Assembly: GCA_030532815.1 (NCBI GenBank)
Contig: JAUNKI010000123.1
Coordinates: forward strand, 1 to 5,932
Reading direction: 5' to 3'
DNA length: 5,932 nucleotides
Origin: Leptotrichiaceae bacterium
GTDB lineage: Bacteria; Fusobacteriota; Fusobacteriia; Fusobacteriales; Leptotrichiaceae
Shown here: piece by piece, positions 1 through 5,028 of the stretch
How positions within the stretch are numbered: the first letter of the stretch is position 1
Layout: each line of letters opens with the position of its first letter
Notes under the pieces: model-generated
Database searches by the model: none
Told to the model about the DNA's origin: nothing
The model's input: the letters and a program-made list of their open reading frames with translations, nothing else
Made by a program: the position numbers and the translations under genes

Positions 1-1541
1 TCCACACTTCCTATTTTATAATTGGAATTTGTATTTACAGTATACTTTATAAGTTCATTTACTATGTTATAGTCTTCTCCGCTGTCATAAACTCCGGCAG
101 ATATGTCTTCACCGAATTTTTTTGTAAATTCACCTGAAATAAGTATATCTTTTTTGTATTTTTTCAATGTTTCCGTTATACTTATGAGATGATTTTTATT
201 TCTACTGTCATAATAAACATATCTTATTCCGTCAATACCGTCATCGTCCGAATAACTTTTAAATGTTTCATCAGGACCGAGAATCCATTTTTTTAATGAA
301 TTTTCTATGTAGCTTCTTACATCTTTATTGGATAGGTCCAGTCTTAAATCATTTTCATCCAGATACCAGTTTTTATATCGGGTATCCATTTTTGCGAAAA
401 ATCTTCCCGAAGTAACGTCAGGAGCTATTTCCAGTATAACTTTAAGCCCTTTTTTATGGGCTTCCTTTACTAAGCTCGCCAATTCCAGATCCGAGTCTGT
501 CCATACCCATGTTTTTATATCAAGCATATCTTCTCCGAGAAGGTTTTTCCCTGTTTTCCCGTTATAAATAAGTAAGTTCAGCTCCTTGTCTCCGTTTTTA
601 TTGTGTACTTTAGCTTTAATATCAAGTCCCTTTACTGTTCCTGTCTGTTCGAGATACCCAAAATAAGGATCCACATGATTGAAATATATAGTATCATACT
701 TATGATTTGACAATGAATAAAGGGGCGAAGACAAAATCAGATATTCCACTCCCAAATTTTTAAGATAGTCCAATTTTTCCTTTATTCCCTGTAAGTCTCC
801 TCCGTAATATCTTGAATAGTTTTTTACTTCGTTTAAAGCATTTTCTTCCCATACATTTTTTGTTTCATAATTTCCGTTCCAGTCATTTACCGTAAATTCG
901 GAATTATACGTTCCTGAACCCCATATTGCTCCGACAAGGTCTTTTTTGAGAGTTCCTGAACGTATATGTCCTGTAGGTGCTTTAAAATCATCTGTTCCGA
1001 ATTCATTGAATATAGGATCATTATCCACATTGCCGTTTCTGAATGAGTCTATATATATCTGATATCCCGCAGAACCCCTTGACCAGTCAGGGACATTAGT
1101 CAGTTTGCCCGATTTTCTGTAATGAAACTTTTGTACGGACTTTTCTGAAGTAACAATATTTTTCCCGTAAAAATATTTAACTTTACTGTCAGTGAGCTTA
1201 AAATAATAATCTGTATCAGCATTGGGAATTTCGGCGATAAATATTTCTTTCCCTCCGTAATTTCCGATACTTTTCATCATTTTTCCCTTATTCCCGTATA
1301 TAACTTCAGCAGAATAGACGTCATTATTTTTAGTTTCCAGTATTATCCGTAATTTATCTCCTTCATCTACTCTATATTCAGTTTTTTCATCATGGTATAA
1401 AGAATCCGTATCAATGTAATTATCATCTCTCTGACTGTATTTTGCAATACTTTCGGAAATTCTGTTTCCTTCGGAAAATGAAATTATCCTCCCTGTGATC
1501 ATAAACAGTAATATTATCCTTTTCATTTTTAACAAATTCAT
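1..1541 (-). CDS. Secreted GH13 (alpha-amylase superfamily) protein, probably catalytically impaired; C-terminus beyond the left edge
   Basis: At least 513 codons are open from ATG at 1541 to the edge. GGGAG lies 4 bases upstream of this ATG and favours it over the Met at codon 6. Residues 6-24 form a basic start plus hydrophobic stretch ending SFS, a plausible signal peptide, although an Arg interrupts the core. Residues about 45-130 look like the beta-sandwich domain that precedes GH13 barrels. The barrel follows: YQIYIDSF (160-167), GGDLQG (247-252), SNHKYDT (278-284), DPYFG (291-295) and TWVWT (344-348). These match the neopullulanase/cyclomaltodextrinase-like branch. About 48 residues lie between DPYFG and TWVWT, more than I expect. 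Conserved region I reads EIAPDV (371-376) where the family has D-x-x-x-N-H, and region II reads GIRYV (438-442) where it has G-x-R-x-D, so the nucleophile Asp is Val442. The acid/base Glu is kept (GE, E471). Region IV is outside the window. The ATG overlaps the comF-like stop as ATGA. Fold assignment is firm; starch or glucan hydrolysis is doubtful. Confidence 0.87.
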   Translation of the reverse strand, partial: MNLLKMKRIILLFMITGRIISFSEGNRISESIAKYSQRDDNYIDTDSLYHDEKTEYRVDEGDKLRIILETKNNDVYSAEVIYGNKGKMMKSIGNYGGKEIFIAEIPNADTDYYFKLTDSKVKYFYGKNIVTSEKSVQKFHYRKSGKLTNVPDWSRGSAGYQIYIDSFRNGNVDNDPIFNEFGTDDFKAPTGHIRSGTLKKDLVGAIWGSGTYNSEFTVNDWNGNYETKNVWEENALNEVKNYSRYYGGDLQGIKEKLDYLKNLGVEYLILSSPLYSLSNHKYDTIYFNHVDPYFGYLEQTGTVKGLDIKAKVHNKNGDKELNLLIYNGKTGKNLLGEDMLDIKTWVWTDSDLELASLVKEAHKKGLKVILEIAPDVTSGRFFAKMDTRYKNWYLDENDLRLDLSNKDVRSYIENSLKKWILGPDETFKSYSDDDGIDGIRYVYYDSRNKNHLISITETLKKYKKDILISGEFTKKFGEDISAGVYDSGEDYNIVNELIKYTVNTNSNYKIGSV

Positions 1542-2266
1542 ATTTCTCCCTTAGTTATTTTAATTTCTCTTGCAGCTGCAAGGCAAAAAACCGAGATTAG
1601 AGTTTTTCCTTTATCAGTATTTTTTCCTTGATTACCTGCCGCTTCCTGAATACTTTTCTTTATTTCTCTTAATGTGGAACCTGTCGTAATTATATCATCC
1701 ACTATTAATATCCTTTTATTTTTAAAATCAATATTTTTATTTACGGAAAAGCTCCCTTTTATGTTTCTTATTCGTAATTCTTCATTTAGCAGTTTATGCA
1801 TCTTTTCAGTATTTTTTATACGTTTCAGCTGAACATAACCGACATTCAGGCATTTCAGTATTTCATCTACCTGATTATAACCCCGTTCATTTTTTCTTTT
1901 TCTGTTTATAGGAACACTTACTATAAAATCTATTTTTTCCTTTTCCAGAACAAATCTGAATTCTTCGTTTATAAGTTGTGCTATCCATTCAGCCAGTCTT
2001 TTTTTTCTGTGATATTTATATGAGAAAATTATTTTCTTAAAATCGTCATTATAGTCCCATAAATAATATATATTATTAATCCGTCTCAATTTTTTCAAAT
2101 GTAAAAGTTTATTTTCGGTTTCTTTTGATACAATTTCGTACTCAGCCAACTCCTCCCCTGAAATTACATCTTTATTTTTAAATAAAAAACCTCTGAAACC
2201 TGAAATAATTTTACAAAAATCAAATTCCGAGTCAATAACTCTTAACAGGTTTTTTAACTTTTTCAA
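1538..2266 (-). CDS. comF: ComF-family phosphoribosyltransferase-like protein lacking the N-terminal zinc finger
   Basis: This 242-residue protein matches the ComF/GntX family in its C-terminal two thirds: VPINRKRKNERGYNQ (118-132), NIKGSF (168-173), and the PRPP-binding loop ILIVDDIITTGSTL (186-199) with the acidic pair D190/D191. ComF proteins are cytoplasmic; in naturally competent bacteria ComF assists DNA uptake, and its enzymatic substrate is unknown. The usual N-terminal four-cysteine zinc finger is absent: the only cysteines are C18, C139 and C228, none in a CxxC pair. The first possible start is TTG at 2266, directly after an in-frame TAA, with no clear Shine-Dalgarno sequence. It lies 35 bases inside the upstream zinc-ribbon gene, so translational coupling is likely. 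No ATG occurs in frame until the middle of the protein, so the exact start is uncertain. The stop overlaps the start of the GH13 gene by 4 bases. Confidence 0.85.
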   Translation of the reverse strand: MKKLKNLLRVIDSEFDFCKIISGFRGFLFKNKDVISGEELAEYEIVSKETENKLLHLKKLRRINNIYYLWDYNDDFKKIIFSYKYHRKKRLAEWIAQLINEEFRFVLEKEKIDFIVSVPINRKRKNERGYNQVDEILKCLNVGYVQLKRIKNTEKMHKLLNEELRIRNIKGSFSVNKNIDFKNKRILIVDDIITTGSTLREIKKSIQEAAGNQGKNTDKGKTLISVFCLAAAREIKITKGEI

Positions 2267-2432
2267 TTATCTTTGCCGAGTACGTTTCAGTATAACCGCA
2301 ATTCTGACATATTTTTAGATAAAATGTATCAAGTGATATTTTGGCTCCTCCAAGTTTTTTTGTAGGTATAGCCATTGTTTTTATTTCGCAGCTTGTCGAG
2401 CCGCATTTCAGACATTTTTCATTATTTTTCAT
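2232..2432 (-). CDS. Small zinc-ribbon protein, DUF2082/COG3478-like predicted nucleic-acid-binding protein
   Basis: This 66-residue protein has two cysteine knuckles, C7-x2-C10 and C42-x2-C45, the second in the sequence CQNCGYTE. A stretch of about 30 residues with alternating hydrophobics separates them. This layout and the CGYTE ending match the small zinc-ribbon family I know as DUF2082/COG3478, described only as predicted nucleic-acid binding. The ATG at 2432 has GAGGTG (2443-2438) 5 bases upstream, and the gene starts 9 bases after the yraN stop. The C-terminal tail, from about residue 52, is lysine-rich. Its last 35 bases overlap the start of the comF-like gene. No enzymatic residues are visible; the molecular role is unknown. 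The family call is from recalled pattern, with moderate certainty. Confidence 0.8.
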   Translation of the reverse strand: MKNNEKCLKCGSTSCEIKTMAIPTKKLGGAKISLDTFYLKICQNCGYTETYSAKIIEKVKKPVKSY

Positions 2433-2441
2433 ATTTTCACC

Positions 2442-2798
2442 TCAAAATGCATTTTTTATCCAGTTAATATTATTTTTAAATTTATTTTCCGTTATCCCTA
2501 TAATATCATATCTGATATTTCCCTTCCACTCGTTTTCCATAATATAAACTTGGGAAGTCAGCAGAATTTTTTCCTGTTTTTTTACATTAACTGTTTCAGC
2601 AGCTTCTCCGTATATACTTTTTTTTCTGTATTTCACTTCTACAAATACAAGTGTTTCTGAAAATTCCTCAAAAAAAATCAGATCTATTTCTCCGTATCTT
2701 GTATAATAATTTTTTGTAATAAATAAAAGATTTTCCCTTTCCATAAACTTTTTTGCCATTTCCTCATATTTAAACCCTATTTCCCTTTTATTTTTCAT
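2442..2798 (-). CDS. yraN: YraN/UPF0102 family endonuclease-like protein
   Basis: The 118-residue protein carries the UPF0102 signature: GFKYEEMAKKF near the N-terminus, YGEIDLI (35-41) and VFVEVKYRK (51-59), then YGEAAE and RYDII. E37, D39, E54 and K56 form a PD-(D/E)xK-like set, as in Holliday-junction-resolvase-type nucleases. The family's substrate is unproven, and a role in DNA repair or recombination is inference. I place the start at ATG 2798 because this gives the usual family N-terminus (MKNKREIG) and AAGGAGGAGG lies at 2820-2811, although its 12-base spacing is long. An in-frame TTG at 2840 would add 14 mostly basic residues and consume that ribosome binding site. The gene overlaps the rnhB end by 11 bases; the rnhB-yraN order is common in bacteria. 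Confidence 0.92.
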   Translation of the reverse strand: MKNKREIGFKYEEMAKKFMERENLLFITKNYYTRYGEIDLIFFEEFSETLVFVEVKYRKKSIYGEAAETVNVKKQEKILLTSQVYIMENEWKGNIRYDIIGITENKFKNNINWIKNAF

Positions 2799-3441
2799 TA
2801 AAAAGTCTTCCCTCCTCCTTCTTTTCGTCCCCTTTTTCAACGTTTCCCAGTATTTTCCTTAAAAAAGACTTTCTATGATATTTGCACGGACCTTTTTCAA
2901 GGAGTAATTCCCTATGAAATTTTGTTCCGTATCCCTTATGTCTGTCAAATCCGTATTCAGGAAATTCTTCCGCCATTTTATCAAGTATTCTGTCCCTTGT
3001 AACTTTGGCAATAATAGATGCCGCTGCAATGGAAAGGGATTTTGAATCTCCTTTTATTACACTTTCCTGCTGCCCTTCATACCCCCTTATTTTATGATTT
3101 CCGTCAACAAGAACAAGGTCAAAATCCGATTTTTCCTTTAAATCAGTTATAGCTCTTTTCATTGCTGAAAAAGTCGCGTTCAGTATATTAATATCGTCTA
3201 TTTCCTTTTCATCAGCTATTCCTGTTCCTACAATACAGTTTTCATTTATAAGTTCAAATAGTTCTTCTCTTTTTTTCGCAGTCAGCCTTTTAGAATCATT
3301 TATTTCTTCAAGTTCCTTAAAGTAACGTATTATAATAACTGCCCCGGCTACTACGGGACCTGCCAAAGGACCCCTTCCCGCTTCATCCACTCCTGCTATT
3401 ATCCGATTGTAACTTTCATCAAATTTTGCCAGCTCATTCAT
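2788..3441 (-). CDS. rnhB: Ribonuclease HII
   Basis: Ribonuclease HII cuts the RNA strand of RNA/DNA hybrids and nicks at single ribonucleotides embedded in DNA, in the cytoplasm. The 217-residue product is of normal length. It has GVDEAGRGPLAGPV (17-30), giving catalytic D19 and E20 and the GRG motif that senses the ribose 2'-OH. LVDGN (111-115) supplies D113, and KGDSKS (130-135) supplies D132. The SIAAASIIAKVTRD block and HKGYGT (168-173), with its conserved Tyr, follow. The full metal-binding set is present, so the enzyme should be active. Start ATG 3441 is chosen because GGAGG (3452-3448) sits 6 bases upstream; an in-frame TTG at 3474 would add 11 residues and lacks such a site. That ribosome binding site lies in the last codons of the rluD-like gene, whose stop is separated from this ATG by a single base. 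Confidence 0.97.
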   Translation of the reverse strand: MNELAKFDESYNRIIAGVDEAGRGPLAGPVVAGAVIIIRYFKELEEINDSKRLTAKKREELFELINENCIVGTGIADEKEIDDINILNATFSAMKRAITDLKEKSDFDLVLVDGNHKIRGYEGQQESVIKGDSKSLSIAAASIIAKVTRDRILDKMAEEFPEYGFDRHKGYGTKFHRELLLEKGPCKYHRKSFLRKILGNVEKGDEKKEEGRLFNEK

Positions 3442-3442
3442 A

Positions 3443-4387
3443 TTATTCCTCCGCACATTGCATATCAAATTCAAGTTTTGAATTTTTCAGTGCATTTTTA
3501 AAATCATCAGGTATCTCGGATATGAATTTTAACGGTTTTCCTGTAACAGGATGCAGAAATTCAAGTTTATAGGCATGCAGCATCTGCCTTTTTTCACTGT
3601 CTTTTCTTCCGTATACTCCGTCGCCTAATATCGGATATCCCAGATATTTCATATGAACCCGTATCTGGTGAGTTCTCCCTGTTTCAATATAAACTCTGAC
3701 CAGTGTAAAAAGGCTGTTTCGAGAAATTGTACTATAGTTTGTGATTGCAGTTTTTCCTCTATCACCGTCTTTTATAACAGACATTTTTTTTCTGTCATTA
3801 GGATCACGCCCTATCCGAGTTATTATTTTTCCCTTTTCCCTATTCAGTTTTCCTTTTAAAATTGCCAGATAGGTTTTTTTTATTTTCTTTTCCTGAAACA
3901 TTTTTGTAAGATTTATATGTGCCTTATCATTTTTTGCTATTACTATGAGACCGCTCGTATCCTTATCAAGTCTGTGTACAATTCCCGGTCTTATTTCCCC
4001 GTTAATTCCCGATAAATCTTTTATATGATATAAAATTGCATTGACAAGGGTTCCTGAATAATGTCCCTGTGCAGGATGTACTACCAAACCCGCATGTTTA
4101 TTTATAACGGCAATATCAGCATCTTCATATATTATATTTATTTTTATATTTTCAGGTTTTATTTCAATTTCCTTAATTTCAGGTATTATAAATTCTATTT
4201 TGTCATTTTCTTCTGTTTTATAAGAAGACTTTATATTTCTTCCGTTGACTTTTACATTTCCTTCTTTGATTAACTGCTGTACACGGCTCCTTGTCAAATC
4301 AGTCTTTCCCGATAAAAAAGTATCTATTCTTTCATTTATATCATCTGAAAAAACGGTTATTAAATTTATTTCCTCTTTTTTTTCCAT
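3443..4387 (-). CDS. rluD: RluD/RluA-family ribosomal large subunit pseudouridine synthase
   Basis: The 314-residue protein has the two-domain layout of RluC/RluD enzymes, which isomerise specific uridines of 23S rRNA to pseudouridine. Residues about 18-68 form an S4 RNA-binding domain (RIDTFL, then TRSRVQQLIKEGNVKVNG). The catalytic domain follows, with NKHAGLVVHPAQGH (96-109) and the signature HRLDKDTSG (138-146), whose D141 is the catalytic Asp. GRTHQIRVHMKYLGYPILGD (237-256) completes the core. The length and S4 domain fit RluD, but RluA-family members differ mainly in target site, so the exact uridines modified cannot be read from sequence. The ATG at 4387 has GAGG (4397-4394) 6 bases upstream. 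It lies 27 bases after the HD-domain gene and 1 base before rnhB, so it is most likely co-transcribed with both. Confidence 0.93.
   Translation of the reverse strand: MEKKEEINLITVFSDDINERIDTFLSGKTDLTRSRVQQLIKEGNVKVNGRNIKSSYKTEENDKIEFIIPEIKEIEIKPENIKINIIYEDADIAVINKHAGLVVHPAQGHYSGTLVNAILYHIKDLSGINGEIRPGIVHRLDKDTSGLIVIAKNDKAHINLTKMFQEKKIKKTYLAILKGKLNREKGKIITRIGRDPNDRKKMSVIKDGDRGKTAITNYSTISRNSLFTLVRVYIETGRTHQIRVHMKYLGYPILGDGVYGRKDSEKRQMLHAYKLEFLHPVTGKPLKFISEIPDDFKNALKNSKLEFDMQCAEE
3448..3452 (-). promoter_or_regulatory. Ribosome binding site that fixes the rnhB start
   Basis: GGAGG lies 6 bases before ATG 3441 and inside the last codons of the rluD-like gene. It decides the rnhB start in favour of 3441 rather than the in-frame TTG at 3474. 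Confidence 0.85.
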
Positions 4388-4414
4388 ATATTTCCTCTAT
4401 TTCCCTTTTTATAT

Positions 4415-4831
4415 TCAGCTTTCATCATCACATTTCTGAAAAACGGACATTTTATCCGAACAGTTTTTATTATGATGATTTTTAACTAAAATACTCAGTT
4501 CACTGTCAATATTTTTTATTTTTTCGTATCCTTTCAAAGCATGATTTCTCAATGACGTTTTTAGTCCAAACTTATGAAATATTCTCGTTATTACCGATAC
4601 TTTTCCCTTACCGCAATCATGGAGAAGTGCCAGTCTTAAATATAACTTATCATTTTTCAGTTCCGTATTTTTCAGTTTTCTGTAAACTTCCAGTGAATGT
4701 GCCTTATCATACTTACTCATATTTTCAAAAATTTTCCGCTCTTTTACGGATAAATGCTGTACAGCTTCATTATATATATTTTCATCAATTTCAGGAAAAA
4801 AATATTCCATACCTTTTTTTACTACATACAT
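4415..4831 (-). CDS. Small HD-domain phosphohydrolase-like protein
   Basis: The 138-residue protein consists of a short N-terminal helical part and one HD domain. Metal-binding candidates appear in the expected order: H45 (KAHSLEV), the H71-D72 pair in LALLHDCGKG (67-76), H97 (NHAL), H119/H120 (KNHHNK) and a terminal D135/D136. HD-domain proteins hydrolyse phosphoesters, often of nucleotides or cyclic nucleotides; the substrate here cannot be told. Similar single-domain HD proteins occur in Clostridia and Fusobacteria as uncharacterised genes. The first Met (ATG 4831) has only a poor ribosome binding site (GTTAAG). A second ATG at codon 8 is preceded immediately by AAAAAAGGT, too close to be useful. 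The ATG at 4831 lies 4 bases after the stop of a possible small ORF, which may couple its translation. It is the first recognised gene of the seven-gene cluster. Confidence 0.87.
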   Translation of the reverse strand: MYVVKKGMEYFFPEIDENIYNEAVQHLSVKERKIFENMSKYDKAHSLEVYRKLKNTELKNDKLYLRLALLHDCGKGKVSVITRIFHKFGLKTSLRNHALKGYEKIKNIDSELSILVKNHHNKNCSDKMSVFQKCDDES

Positions 4832-4835
4832 TTAC

Positions 4836-4952
4836 TTAACGAATTTTCTCAAATAATATTTTATTTTTCATCATAATTTCAGGTAATTTCGGATTTTTAA
4901 ACTCCGATATCCGAAATAATGCATATAAAACACAGCTTTCAATTTGAGATAT
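4836..4952 (-). CDS. Possible 38-codon small ORF in the leader of the HD-domain gene (tentative)
   Basis: A strong Shine-Dalgarno sequence, AGAAGGAG (4966-4959), is followed after 6 bases by ATA (4952) and 38 sense codons ending in TAA (4838-4836), 4 bases before the ATG of the HD-domain gene. The frame has been open since a TAA 11 codons upstream of the ATA. It contains no ATG, GTG or TTG until an ATG pair late in the frame (codons 27-28), so initiation would need the rare AUA codon. The product would contain CVLYALFRISEF and MMKNKILFEKIR and resembles nothing I recognise. In DNA this AT-rich, an open run of this length can occur by chance, and a second frame here is also partly open. The reason to list it is the combination of a strong ribosome binding site and coupling distance to the next gene, not its sequence. 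Confidence 0.25.
   Translation of the reverse strand: MSQIESCVLYALFRISEFKNPKLPEIMMKNKILFEKIR
4886..4917. repeat. Perfect 9-bp inverted repeat with a 14-base loop
   Basis: ATTTCGGAT (4886-4894) and ATCCGAAAT (4909-4917) are exact reverse complements separated by 14 bases. In the minus-strand transcript this hairpin would lie about 55 bases before the HD-domain start. A second TCGGA within the loop (minus strand, 4907-4903) can pair with the same TCCGA (4893-4889), giving a shorter, mutually exclusive hairpin with a 9-base loop. No T-run follows on either strand, so it is not an intrinsic terminator. It could be an RNA regulatory element or an operator, or be fortuitous. Confidence 0.5.
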
Positions 4953-4958
4953 TCTTTT

Positions 4959-4966
4959 CTCCTTCT
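4959..4966 (-). promoter_or_regulatory. Strong Shine-Dalgarno-like sequence without a standard start codon nearby
   Basis: AGAAGGAG is a near-ideal anti-16S match, but the codons at proper spacing are AAA, AGA and ATA; the nearest TTG (4942) is 16 bases away and opens a frame of only about 24 codons. It either serves the tentative AUA-started small ORF, belongs to a decayed gene, or is a chance purine run. Confidence 0.35.
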
Positions 4967-4981
4967 GAATAATTTCCCTTA

Positions 4982-5010
4982 ATTATACTCTATCATTCTT
5001 AGATTTACAT
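4982..5010 (-). promoter_or_regulatory. Candidate sigma-70-type promoter for the HD-rluD-rnhB cluster
   Basis: A perfect TATAAT is present at 4987-4982 on the minus strand, 151 bases upstream of the HD-domain start. The hexamer 17 bases upstream, ATGTAA (5010-5005), matches TTGACA at only three positions, and there is no TG extension of the -10 box. Transcription would begin near 4975, just before the AGAAGGAG element. In AT-rich DNA a chance TATAAT is common, so the position in the only real gap is the main support. Confidence 0.4.
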
Positions 5011-5028
5011 AATATTCCGTTTTTCCTG

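Larger units (their letters stand above)
4832..5028 (-). other. Intergenic leader between the TruA-like gene and the HD-domain gene
   Basis: This 197-base gap is the only sizeable non-coding interval in the window. On the minus strand it contains, in order, a TATAAT box, a purine-rich AGAAGGAG, an inverted repeat and the possible small ORF. I saw no tRNA-like cloverleaf, no known riboswitch motif, and no GC-rich hairpin followed by a T-run that would end transcription after the TruA-like gene. Read-through from the TruA-like gene into the cluster therefore remains possible. Confidence 0.6.

Noticed and set aside
328..567. Plus-strand open frame of 79 codons
   Set aside because: It lies wholly opposite the conserved GH13 frame, has no ribosome binding site and shows no recognisable domain; it is an antisense shadow.
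1796..2023. Plus-strand open frame of 75 codons rich in Phe, Ile and Tyr
   Set aside because: It is antisense to the ComF-like gene. The Phe-rich content is what lysine- and glutamate-rich codons give on the opposite strand, so it is not a membrane protein.
2799..2840. Longer YraN start at TTG 2840
   Set aside because: It would add 14 basic residues foreign to the family and run through the strong purine-rich ribosome binding site that precedes ATG 2798.
3442..3474. Longer RNase HII start at TTG 3474
   Set aside because: The added residues are not family-like, and GGAGG is correctly placed for ATG 3441.
4552..4839. Plus-strand open frame of 95 codons
   Set aside because: It lies opposite the HD-domain gene, which has a coherent motif set; there is no upstream ribosome binding site or domain match.
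4886..4917. Intrinsic terminator after the TruA-like gene
   Set aside because: The stem is AT-rich with a 14-base loop and is not followed by a T-run on either strand.
4836..4952. N-terminal extension of the HD-domain protein broken by a frameshift
   Set aside because: The HD product already has a complete domain and a plausible N-terminus, and a TAA closes its own frame directly upstream; nothing in the upstream frame is recognisable as HD-family sequence.
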